From a virus, in IMG/VR virus record IMGVR_UViG_3300025012_000263, positions 1-26,691 of that record: a stretch of 26,691 nt of DNA; one strand, given 5' to 3'. How positions within the stretch are numbered: position 1 is the stretch's first letter; every line of letters starts with the position of its first letter. The notes below the pieces were generated by a model, which did no database searches, was not told the origin of the DNA, and worked only from the letters and a program-made list of their open reading frames with translations. The position numbers were made by a program, and so were the translations under genes. This document shows, piece by piece, positions 20,846 to 26,691 of the stretch.

Positions 20846-21322
20846 ATGTACAATTCTGAAGAAGAACCAGAGGATTTCATAAATTATAGTAATTTATGTA
20901 ATAAGGAAGAAGGATGTTATATAGACCCATTGATAGGTTCTGAAGGTTATTCTTTAAATACTGATCAAATTAGAACATTTGATAGTGGGGCAACTCGTGA
21001 TACCTCAGATGGGAAATTAGAGTATGCCAGATTTATGAGTCCTGTTGTATTGAAAAGATTTGCAGAGTATATGAATTTACATCGTAGACAATCAGATGGT
21101 AATTTACGAGATCCAGATAATTGGCAAAAATTATTTGGGGAAAAACATGAGGATGTCTGTATGGACAGTTTATATAGACATTTAATGGATGTATGGTTAA
21201 TTAATAAGGGTTTTGAAACAGAAGCCCGTGAAGATATAGAATCCGCTCTGTGTGCTATTCTATTTAATGCACAGGCATGGTTATTTAAAGTATTAATGGA
21301 TAAACAGGAAAGGAACAAATAA
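20846..21322 (+). CDS. dATP/dGTP diphosphohydrolase-like protein (DUF5664 type)
   Basis: 158 aa from ATG 20846 (AAAGGAG 6 nt upstream). A longer frame from 20711 overlaps the previous gene and is rejected. The core DSGATRDTSDGKLEYARFMS, then VLKRFAEYMNLHR, DPDNWQKLFG, DSLYRHLMDVWL and EDIESALCAILFNAQAW matches the phage family once called DUF5664 and linked to dATP/dGTP diphosphohydrolases (MazG-like all-helical). It may hydrolyse selected dNTPs. No PurZ or DatZ gene is visible here, so the 2-aminoadenine pathway is not supported. It lies after the Mom-like and AP2 genes on the same strand. Confidence 0.7.
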   Translation: MYNSEEEPEDFINYSNLCNKEEGCYIDPLIGSEGYSLNTDQIRTFDSGATRDTSDGKLEYARFMSPVVLKRFAEYMNLHRRQSDGNLRDPDNWQKLFGEKHEDVCMDSLYRHLMDVWLINKGFETEAREDIESALCAILFNAQAWLFKVLMDKQERNK

Positions 21323-21481
21323 ATGGTTAATTCAGAGGAAGAAGTTATTGAATTACTAAATAATTGCTTTGAGGAATTTGAAGATGGGGAAATTATAAGA
21401 TATAAGAGTCAAAATATAATATGCGATTTTTTGACTTCTATTGGTTATGTTGGTATTGCAAAAGCATATAGTAAAGTATAG
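21323..21481 (+). CDS. Small acidic protein, 52 aa
   Basis: 52 aa, too short for ordinary filters. It starts directly after the stop of the DUF5664-type gene with AGGAAAGG upstream, and ends 12 nt before the phosphoesterase gene, whose ribosome site overlaps its last codons (AAAGGGAAA). Acidic first half (NSEEEVIELLNNCFEEFEDG), then a mixed helix (SQNIICDFLTSIGYVGIAKA). No family recognised. The tight packing between two real genes is the main support. Confidence 0.65.
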   Translation: MVNSEEEVIELLNNCFEEFEDGEIIRYKSQNIICDFLTSIGYVGIAKAYSKV

Positions 21482-21493
21482 AAAGGGAAAATA

Positions 21494-22651
21494 ATGTCTA
21501 AAAAATTAACTTCGGAAGAATTTTCAAAGAAGTATGAAATTTTGATAGGTTTATATGACCAAGGATTGAGTCAGGTTCAAATAGCAAGTAAGTTAGGGAA
21601 AAGTCGTGCAGCTATTATAAAGACAATCAAAAAAGGTATAGTATTGAATATTTTGACTGCTCGTGATGAAACTTTTGTTACTAAAAGTATTAAATCTCCA
21701 AAAGAAATATTAAAGGAACAAGATGAGCGTAGATTGATACAACAACAGGTAAGGGAACAATCAAGAACGGAACTTATAATTGACTCAGTTAAAGAAGCTA
21801 TTATACCTATCCCTTATATGAATAGTATAACATATAAACCTGTTGGTGATAAGAAAGAGGAAGAAGAAGCAGTTCTTGTATTGAGTGATGTTCACGTAGG
21901 TAAAGTTACTAAAAGTTATAATCCTAAGATATTTAAGGAAAGGCTTGATAAAGTAAAGAATGGTATGTTGAGAATTGTCGAATTACTTAGAAATGGTTAT
22001 TCATTAAATACATTAAATATTATCCTTGGCGGTGATATAGTGGACGGTGAAGGAATTTACCCCACTCAGGCCATGTCTATTGACCAAGGGGCTTTAAAAC
22101 AGGTATTTCAAACCGGAGTGCCAGAATTTTCTAACATGTTTATAAATTTTCTTAAATATTTTAAAAAGATAAGAATACATTGTGTTAGAGGTAATCATGG
22201 TCGTAGCGGTAGATTTGCGGATGAAACATCTAACTGGGATATGGCCTTGTATGAGGCTTGCAAAATAGCGACACAAAATTATAAAAATATTGAATGGAAC
22301 ATATCTTATTCATGGGAAAATATGTTTAAAATATATGATTGGAAGTTTTTATTGATTCATGGGCATCAGGTAAAGATGGCTATGAATATACCTCATTATG
22401 GGGTAACTTCCAAAGGTATGAGATGGCAAGGTTCAATGGGTCACTTTGATTATTTAGTTATGGGTCATTTTCATGTAGCTCAATATTGTGAATGGAATGA
22501 GTGGGAATATATGATGAATGGGACTTTCAGTTCTGATGACGAATTTAGTCAAGAAATTATAGGATTAATGGGGAGCACTAAACAATTATTCTTTGGTATA
22601 CATCCTCGTAAGGGGGTTACTTGGAGATATAAGATTAATTTGGATAAATAA
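21494..22651 (+). CDS. Calcineurin-like metallophosphoesterase with N-terminal HTH
   Basis: 385 aa. Residues 10-48 form a helix-turn-helix (GLSQVQIASKLGKSRAAIIK). Residues ~126-385 are a calcineurin-like phosphoesterase with all metal motifs: SDVHVGK (D132, H134), GGDIVDGEG (D181), RGNHGR (N234, H235), LIHGHQ (H289, H291) and MGHFHVAQ (H325, H327). Such enzymes act as nucleases (Mre11/SbcD type) or nucleotide phosphatases. The DNA-binding front suggests nucleic acid as substrate. Ribosome site AAAGGGAAA. It sits between the small acidic gene and the radical SAM gene, and could serve repair, host DNA degradation or modified-nucleotide handling. Confidence 0.85.
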   Translation: MSKKLTSEEFSKKYEILIGLYDQGLSQVQIASKLGKSRAAIIKTIKKGIVLNILTARDETFVTKSIKSPKEILKEQDERRLIQQQVREQSRTELIIDSVKEAIIPIPYMNSITYKPVGDKKEEEEAVLVLSDVHVGKVTKSYNPKIFKERLDKVKNGMLRIVELLRNGYSLNTLNIILGGDIVDGEGIYPTQAMSIDQGALKQVFQTGVPEFSNMFINFLKYFKKIRIHCVRGNHGRSGRFADETSNWDMALYEACKIATQNYKNIEWNISYSWENMFKIYDWKFLLIHGHQVKMAMNIPHYGVTSKGMRWQGSMGHFDYLVMGHFHVAQYCEWNEWEYMMNGTFSSDDEFSQEIIGLMGSTKQLFFGIHPRKGVTWRYKINLDK

Positions 22652-22652
22652 A

Positions 22653-23564
22653 ATGAAAGTAGGATTAATAGATGTGGATTCCAAAATACCAAATATAGCT
22701 TTGATGAAGCTATCCACATTTCATAAAGTAAAAGGAGATGCAGTAGAATTTTGGAAAGGTTCATTTTTTAATGATGAATATGATAAAATATACGCTTCAA
22801 AGGTTTTTGATTTTTCTTCCTTACCAAATGGGATGGATAAAAAGACAATTATTGGTGGAACAGGTTATGATTTAACTATTAAACTACCTGATAATGTAGA
22901 ATACTTATGTCCTGATTATTCATTATACCATAATTGTGATTATTCTATAGGATTTATTACAAGGGGGTGTAACAGGAATTGCTCATTTTGTAAAGTTCCC
23001 AAAAAAGAAGGCAAAATTAAATTCAACCAATCATGGGATAATTTCAAAAATCCTAATGGTAAATATTGGGTATTCTTAGATAATAATATTCTTGCCTATG
23101 AAAATCATTTAGATATTTTAAAAGAGATTAATGAAAGAAGGATGGTTATAGATTTTAACCAAGCAACAGATATACGCTTAGTTACAGAAGAAAATGCAAA
23201 AATATTAGCAACGATTAAATGGCATTCTTATTATCGTTTTTCTTTCGATTGGGTGTTTTTAGATAAGCAGATTATTGAAAAAGTTAAATTGTTAAATATC
23301 TTTGGATTACCCTCTTACAGGATGTTTTGTTTTATTTTAATTGGTTATAATACAACTATGGAAGAGGACTTATATAGAGTAGAATTGTGTAGAGAATTAA
23401 AAATAAATCCTTTTGTTATGCCATATAATAAATTTGATAAATACCAAAAAGACTTTTCCAGATGGGTTAATCATAAAGCTATTTTTAAATCTGTTGCTTG
23501 GGAGGATTATAAGAAAAAGAATTGGAAAATGCCTACTGTAAATGACCAACAAAAATTAATTTGA
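22653..23564 (+). CDS. Radical SAM protein
   Basis: 303 aa from ATG 22653. A frame from 22593 overlaps the phosphoesterase and was not used. The cluster motif C106-x3-C110-x2-C113 lies in GFITRGCNRNCSFCKVPKKE, binding a 4Fe-4S cluster and SAM. The N-terminal ~100 residues (LIDVDSKIPNIALMKLSTFH, YDKIYASKVFDFS, IIGGTGYDL) resemble the front domain of phage/mobile radical SAM proteins and of B12-binding-like relatives, though no B12 motif is seen. The reaction and substrate are unknown. The ribosome site is weak. It lies next to Mom-like and nucleotide genes, so a base or tRNA modification is a reasonable guess. Confidence 0.85.
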   Translation: MKVGLIDVDSKIPNIALMKLSTFHKVKGDAVEFWKGSFFNDEYDKIYASKVFDFSSLPNGMDKKTIIGGTGYDLTIKLPDNVEYLCPDYSLYHNCDYSIGFITRGCNRNCSFCKVPKKEGKIKFNQSWDNFKNPNGKYWVFLDNNILAYENHLDILKEINERRMVIDFNQATDIRLVTEENAKILATIKWHSYYRFSFDWVFLDKQIIEKVKLLNIFGLPSYRMFCFILIGYNTTMEEDLYRVELCRELKINPFVMPYNKFDKYQKDFSRWVNHKAIFKSVAWEDYKKKNWKMPTVNDQQKLI

Positions 23565-23588
23565 CATATTCATAGATTATGATAATAT
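23561..23588 (+). promoter_or_regulatory. Consensus promoter for the small-protein operon
   Basis: Perfect TTGACA (23561-23566), a 16-nt spacer, TGA then TAATAT (23583-23588). It overlaps the stop of the radical SAM gene. The next ATG (23596) starts 7 nt after the -10, with no Shine-Dalgarno, so the first gene would be nearly leaderless. It should drive the run of small genes at 23596-26691. Confidence 0.65.
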
Positions 23589-23595
23589 TAAATAC

Positions 23596-23751
23596 ATGAT
23601 GACAATCACAGTATTTTATTCAATATCAGATGGAAAAATTGTAACAGAAAAAGATTTAGATGTTATTGATGCTGATATGAATTCTTTAATGCGGGAATGT
23701 ATTAATAAGGGATTTAAGGTAAATAATTACCAAGACAGGAGTTTTCATTAA
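23596..23751 (+). CDS. Small protein, 51 aa
   Basis: 51 aa, first gene after the promoter at 23561. The sequence MMTITVFYSISDGKIVTEKD, then DADMNSLMRECINKGFKV, is a compact beta-alpha pattern without a known motif. There is no ribosome site at its start, and the AAGGAGA site of the next gene overlaps its stop. It fills the gap between the radical SAM gene and the membrane protein exactly. Function unknown. Confidence 0.55.
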   Translation: MMTITVFYSISDGKIVTEKDLDVIDADMNSLMRECINKGFKVNNYQDRSFH

Positions 23752-23763
23752 GGAGAAATAGAA

Positions 23764-23979
23764 ATGCCAAGAATAAATAATAATTCAACAGTTACAACAA
23801 GTTTTCCAATAGCCTCAATATTAGCAATAATTTTTGTTGTTCTAAAATTAACAAACAATCTTGATTGGTCATGGTGGTGGGTGCTTTCCCCCCTGTGGAT
23901 ACCTCTAAGTATTGTAGTTATACTATTTGTTATTATATTTATATTTTTATTTATAAAATCTATGAGTGGATTAAGATGA
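23764..23979 (+). CDS. Small two-span membrane protein
   Basis: 71 aa, with two hydrophobic spans: residues ~14-32 (FPIASILAIIFVVLKL) and ~38-67 (WVLSPLWIPLSIVVILFVII and following). The central DWSWWWVLSPLWIP pattern occurs in small phage membrane proteins annotated as transmembrane Fragile-X-F-like. The ribosome site is AAGGAGA. A holin partner for the GH108 endolysin cannot be excluded, but the gene is 15 kb away on the other strand and family members are not established holins. The start of the next gene overlaps as ATGA. Confidence 0.75.
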   Translation: MPRINNNSTVTTSFPIASILAIIFVVLKLTNNLDWSWWWVLSPLWIPLSIVVILFVIIFIFLFIKSMSGLR

Positions 23980-24191
23980 GTAGAACATACGGGTCATTGG
24001 AGTGCGGATGTTATGTTTCTTGTGAAGGCGGTGGTGGTTTGCTAACAGATTGTGAAAGTAAGAATTGCAAGTTTGAGGAATACAGTAATAAGCATTGGCC
24101 TTGTAAAATATGTGGAGAATGCTTTTTATGTGGGAATCATACGAATTGTTTAGAAGATTTAAAAGATATGGGGAGGGTTAGAGTTGGATAG
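23976..24191 (+). CDS. Cys-rich small protein, 71 aa
   Basis: 71 aa from ATG 23976 (ATGA overlap with the previous gene). A frame from 23865 is antiparallel in logic to the membrane gene and is rejected. Eleven Cys residues: ECGCYVSC, DCESKNC, then WPCKICGECFLCGNHTNC. The last block has closely spaced C-x2-C-x2-C-x2-C plus His, a likely zinc cluster. Function unknown. It is the first of a set of small Cys-rich genes that overlap one another. Confidence 0.65.
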   Translation: MSRTYGSLECGCYVSCEGGGGLLTDCESKNCKFEEYSNKHWPCKICGECFLCGNHTNCLEDLKDMGRVRVG

Positions 24192-24375
24192 TTCAAATAT
24201 TGCACATGTAGCACTTAATAGAAGAGGGGCTTTGGAATTAGGTCAATCACCATGTAATGTATGCCATTCTGGTTATGCTTCATATTCTATAAATAAATCT
24301 GAATCTTGCCGAGATATTTGTGAAGAATTTAAAGAATATGTAAATATACTGATAGAAAGGTCTAAGGATGAGTAA
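24184..24375 (+). CDS. Small Cys-containing protein, 63 aa (TTG start)
   Basis: 63 aa from a TTG codon with GGGAGGGTT upstream, overlapping the previous gene by 8 nt. Cys pairs CNVC (24-27) and C-x3-C (near 42-46) could bind zinc. The C-terminal third is an acidic helix (EEFKEYVNILIERSKDE). Not recognised. The next gene overlaps it by 8 nt, so all three are translationally linked. Confidence 0.6.
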   Translation: MDSSNIAHVALNRRGALELGQSPCNVCHSGYASYSINKSESCRDICEEFKEYVNILIERSKDE

Positions 24376-24649
24376 ACTTAAATGTTTAGAATGTAATACA
24401 ATACTTGAATCTGTGTATAGGCATGACTTCCAAAGTTGTGAATGCCCAAATGGGTCATTTGTTGATGGTGGGAATGATTATATGAGATTTGGTTGTAAAG
24501 ATATAACTAAAGTATTATTTTGGAATGAGGAAACAAAGGAGTTTGGCCCATTTAATACAACAAGTGAAGAAGAGAATGTTGAAGAACAAAAGGGGGAGGA
24601 TGTAGAATGTTCAGAAAGTTGCTTGAGGCATTGTCCAGAAAACAATTAG
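24368..24649 (+). CDS. DUF7695-like Zn-ribbon protein
   Basis: 93 aa. The start matches a widespread phage domain of unknown function (DUF7695-like, named from memory): KLKCLECNTILESVYRHDFQ, then CECPNGSFVDGGNDYMRFG. The family pattern is C-x2-C-x-I-x-S-x5-HDF...C.CG...VDGG.DY.R. The C-terminal 35 residues are acidic and carry three more Cys. The ribosome site is AAGG. The biochemical role of the family is not known to me. It overlaps a further tiny gene by 43 nt. Confidence 0.75.
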   Translation: MSKLKCLECNTILESVYRHDFQSCECPNGSFVDGGNDYMRFGCKDITKVLFWNEETKEFGPFNTTSEEENVEEQKGEDVECSESCLRHCPENN

Positions 24650-24726
24650 ATTTTGATAAGCTAAATAGGTTTCAATTATCCTTAGTTTGCAATGTAAAAG
24701 CTGGTAATATTCTAAAAGTTATATAA
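24607..24726 (+). CDS. Tiny basic protein, 39 aa
   Basis: 39 aa, overlapping the end of the DUF7695-like gene. Strong ribosome site GGGGGAGG at the right distance before ATG, and its stop is followed at once by the next ATG (24728), so it looks like a real link in the chain. Sequence begins MFRKLLEALSRKQLDFDKL and ends in a short hydrophobic segment. Function unknown. Confidence 0.55.
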   Translation: MFRKLLEALSRKQLDFDKLNRFQLSLVCNVKAGNILKVI

Positions 24727-24727
24727 T

Positions 24728-24922
24728 ATGGAAAAATTAAAATGTGAAGATTGCAGATATATGTTTGTGTGCTTTTATAGTGGGGAATCCATTTGCAAAA
24801 ATCCAAAGGAACGAAAAAGAATTGTATTAAATTTTAGACAGAATCATCAATGTGGTAAAGATTTAATTAAAAGGCTTTTATTTACCCTTAAAACAAGGAT
24901 ACAAAATAATGCAATATCTTAA
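24728..24922 (+). CDS. Small Cys-containing protein, 64 aa
   Basis: 64 aa. An N-terminal knuckle KLKCEDCRYMFVCFYSGESI, then C, NPKERK and C: five Cys in the first 42 residues, likely one zinc site. The second half is basic (KDLIKRLLFTLKTR). It starts 1 nt after the preceding stop and overlaps the next gene by 14 nt. Not recognised. It is another member of the Cys-rich set and may be a nucleic-acid-binding protein. Confidence 0.6.
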   Translation: MEKLKCEDCRYMFVCFYSGESICKNPKERKRIVLNFRQNHQCGKDLIKRLLFTLKTRIQNNAIS

Positions 24923-25217
24923 ATTTGATAAGAATTTTAAAACTGATAGACGGTGGAAGGTAGTATCTATAGATTATAGGCAATTGAATGAAATAAACAT
25001 TGACCCAAAAAGATTGAATTATGATTCAGTTAAATTTACTAATATGCCCGAAGACCTACATATAATTGCTTGTTGGTTAGATTATTTAAGACTAACTTGC
25101 AATTTTTTAGTAGAGCATGAAAGTTTCCTAAGAACACCGGAAGGTGCTGAAATAGAAATATACAATTCTGAGATTATATATTATACAAGTTCAATAAAAC
25201 TATCTTGGGGATTTTAA
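24909..25217 (+). CDS. Unknown 102-aa protein
   Basis: 102 aa. Alternating beta and alpha segments (RRWKVVSIDYRQLNEI, MPEDLHIIACWLDYLRLTC, TPEGAEIEIYNSEIIYYTS) suggest a small folded domain, without Cys clusters or catalytic motifs. Ribosome site AAGGAT about 8 nt before ATG. The stop overlaps the next start as TAATG. Not recognised. Confidence 0.6.
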   Translation: MQYLKFDKNFKTDRRWKVVSIDYRQLNEINIDPKRLNYDSVKFTNMPEDLHIIACWLDYLRLTCNFLVEHESFLRTPEGAEIEIYNSEIIYYTSSIKLSWGF

Positions 25218-25462
25218 TGAGTTGTTTAATGCTGACTGTTGACCTTCCTGCTGGGGTGACTATAAAGGATGCCTGTGCCGATGCTATTGAATTAGCTAAT
25301 AAGTTGAATGTAAAGATTAGATTTGAATTTAATGATAAACTTATTTATGCTTTGCCTCATACTAATGTGTATTCTTTAATATTGGCTTACAAAGAAGCTA
25401 TAAAAGAAAATTCTAATTTTGTTTGCAGTTTTGAAAAAATTCAAGGAGGAGGCTGTTTTTAA
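25217..25462 (+). CDS. Unknown 81-aa protein
   Basis: 81 aa from ATG 25217, preferred over a TTG at 25205 because of the GGGG site and the TAATG junction. Pattern: a beta strand (LMLTVDLPAGV), a helix (KDACADAIELANKLNVKI), a strand (RFEFNDKLIYAL) and a helix (LILAYKEAIKENS), i.e. a small alpha/beta domain often seen in phage hypothetical proteins. The GGAGGAGG site of the HNH gene lies in its last codons. Function unknown. Confidence 0.65.
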   Translation: MSCLMLTVDLPAGVTIKDACADAIELANKLNVKIRFEFNDKLIYALPHTNVYSLILAYKEAIKENSNFVCSFEKIQGGGCF

Positions 25463-26007
25463 TGTATGACAAAAAAGATTTTATTTACAAAGAATATAAA
25501 AGTAGACAAAGAAAAAGCGGATTTGTAAAAACAAAACTATATAGAATTATTTGTGATACATGTGGGGAGAAACAGGGTTATGGACTTACATGTAGTAAAA
25601 TAAATTATTGTAAAAAATGTCAATATGAGAAAATATCAAAAATACTTACTCAGGAAAAGATAAAAACAGATTGTTTTGTTTGTGGAAAAGAATTAGAATA
25701 TGTAAAAAGTCAATTTGAACGAAGCAAATTACATTGTTGCAGCAAGGATTGTCTTGGATTAGCAAGAAGAAAAGACATAACCGAAGTAAAAAAGAATAGA
25801 TTAAAAATAAAAATGTTGCAAGAAAATATTTTGCCAATATGTGTTAATTGTGGACATAAAAATTTATGGAATTTGCAAGCTCATCATATTATTTATGTTA
25901 CTAATGGTGGGACAAATGAAATATCAAATTTGGAATTTTTATGCAGAAATTGTCATTACAATTTGCATTTTGATAAAGGGCAAGACAAAGGGGAGAAATT
26001 ACAATGA
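25462..26007 (+). CDS. HNH endonuclease with Zn-binding N-terminus
   Basis: 181 aa. Residues 30-100 hold several Cys pairs (CDTC at 31-34, CKKC at 50-53, CFVC at 71-74, C92-C97) forming zinc ribbons. The C-terminus is a full HNH: C127/C130, AHHIIYVTNGGTNEISNLEF (H141-H142, N156), then C161/C164/H165. It lacks the NUMOD3 repeats and the N-terminal module of the other nucleases. Very good ribosome site (GGAGGAGG), start overlapping the previous stop (TAATG), end overlapping the RNA ligase start (ATGA). It could be a homing nuclease or a packaging/recombination nuclease. Confidence 0.85.
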   Translation: MYDKKDFIYKEYKSRQRKSGFVKTKLYRIICDTCGEKQGYGLTCSKINYCKKCQYEKISKILTQEKIKTDCFVCGKELEYVKSQFERSKLHCCSKDCLGLARRKDITEVKKNRLKIKMLQENILPICVNCGHKNLWNLQAHHIIYVTNGGTNEISNLEFLCRNCHYNLHFDKGQDKGEKLQ

Positions 26008-26691
26008 GTAATTTGATTATTGAGGTTTGTAAAATAGAAAAAATTATTTTTTTAGAAAATGCAAATAAACTTGAAATGGTACAAATAAAAGGTTGGAATT
26101 GTTTAGTTGGGAAAACCCAATATAAGGTTGGGGATTTAGTAGTTTTTGTGCCCCCAGATTCTATTGTTCCACAAAATTTAATTGAGAAATATGGATTAAC
26201 ATATCTTAAAAATAATGGGCGTATTGGCACAATTAAACTACGTGGTTATATTTCACAGGGATTGATATTAAATCTACCGGAAGGTAAATGGGAAGAGGGT
26301 GATGATGTTGCAAATGTTTTAAATATTGTTAAATATGAACCACCAGAGGAATTACCAAGTGTTTATGGGATTTGTAATAAGATTAAAAAGATGTATATTA
26401 ATAGTAATTTTCATAAATATACCGATATAGAAAATATAAAAAATCACCCCAATGTGTTTGAGGATGGAGAAAGTGTATACATCTCTGAAAAGATGCACGG
26501 AACGTCTTTTAGGGCGGGGTGGATAAAGAATGAAGCAAATACTTTGTGGAAAAAGATAAAGAATATTTTTGGATTTTTACCAAGTCATGAATTCATTTTT
26601 GGTTCCAGAAATGTCCAGTTATCTTACAAGAATAAGAATAAATATTTTTACGATAGTAATGTATATGCAAAAACAGCAGAAGCATATGACT
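26004..26691 (+). CDS. RNA ligase, DRB0094/Rnl-like, partial (cut by right edge)
   Basis: The first 229 codons are present. Residues 1-110 look like the OB-type front domain of DRB0094-type ligases (ANKLEMVQIKGWNCLVGKTQ, YKVGDLVVFVPPDSIVP). The nucleotidyl-transfer motif I is K163-M-H-G (SEKMHGTSFRAG), with K163 as the AMP-binding lysine, and FIFGSRN is a likely later motif. It would seal 3'-OH/5'-phosphate RNA breaks, as in repair of tRNAs cut by host anticodon nucleases. The ribosome site is GGGGAG and the start overlaps the HNH stop by 4 nt. The C-terminal part lies outside the window. Confidence 0.85.
   Translation, partial: MSNLIIEVCKIEKIIFLENANKLEMVQIKGWNCLVGKTQYKVGDLVVFVPPDSIVPQNLIEKYGLTYLKNNGRIGTIKLRGYISQGLILNLPEGKWEEGDDVANVLNIVKYEPPEELPSVYGICNKIKKMYINSNFHKYTDIENIKNHPNVFEDGESVYISEKMHGTSFRAGWIKNEANTLWKKIKNIFGFLPSHEFIFGSRNVQLSYKNKNKYFYDSNVYAKTAEAYD

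Noticed and set aside
18979-23564. 2-aminoadenine (Z-genome) pathway
   Set aside because: The DUF5664-type hydrolase is suggestive, but no PurZ or DatZ gene is seen in the window.
1-26691. Mu-like transposing prophage
   Set aside because: Only the head proteins are Mu-like; there is no transposase, MuB, repressor or integrase in the window.

Overview
The window is part of an AT-rich tailed-phage genome (Caudoviricetes). It carries a portal, a MuF-like protein, a capsid protease, a scaffold, a major capsid protein, neck proteins, a terminase and an endolysin. No integrase, repressor or host-type gene was seen. The head proteins are of the Mu type (DUF935-like portal, MuF-like protein, ChaB plus Mu-I-like protease, gpG-like neck protein), but there is no transposase. 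The host cannot be named. Shine-Dalgarno sites and TATAAT-type promoters fit a sigma70/sigmaA-like host, and a GH108 endolysin is commonest in phages of Gram-negative bacteria (inference).

Layout. About 1-12861 (minus strand) is the head and neck operon. In transcription order it reads: portal, MuF C-terminal part, a small Cys-rich protein, protease, GH108 endolysin, a 94-aa protein, a 672-aa beta-rich fibre or decoration protein, scaffold, decoration protein, major capsid protein, three small proteins, an HNH homing nuclease, adaptor, gpG-like protein, tail-terminator-like protein, and a second homing nuclease cut by the left edge. At 12862-13443 there is no convincing gene but many stem-loops and a locally raised GC content. 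At 13444-14552 (minus) lie a nuclease with a zinc finger at each end, a zinc-ribbon protein and a tRNA-Gln(UUG). Two divergent promoters sit at 14594-14653. From 14660 to the right edge everything is on the plus strand: HNH nuclease, large terminase, a coiled-coil protein, a possible small terminase, two related AP2/HNH-like proteins, a HAD deoxyribonucleotidase-like protein, a Mom-like DNA-modification protein, a DUF5664-type nucleotide hydrolase, a metallophosphoesterase, a radical SAM protein, a run of tiny Cys-rich proteins, another HNH nuclease and an RNA ligase cut by the right edge.

How it works together. The minus genes build the capsid and neck. The plus genes package DNA and appear to manage nucleotides, DNA modification and RNA repair. 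Seven nuclease-like genes of the homing type are spread over 26.7 kb. Two of the NUMOD3/HNH genes have the same promoter placed so that the start codon is at the predicted +1, which suggests autonomously transcribed, leaderless mobile genes.

Points most worth a second look are the permuted and recently homogenised module shared by two virion-region proteins, the shared promoter of the homing genes, the zinc-finger nuclease, the structured intergenic region, and the HAD/Mom/DUF5664/phosphoesterase/radical SAM cluster. All family assignments are from motif reading, not from searches.
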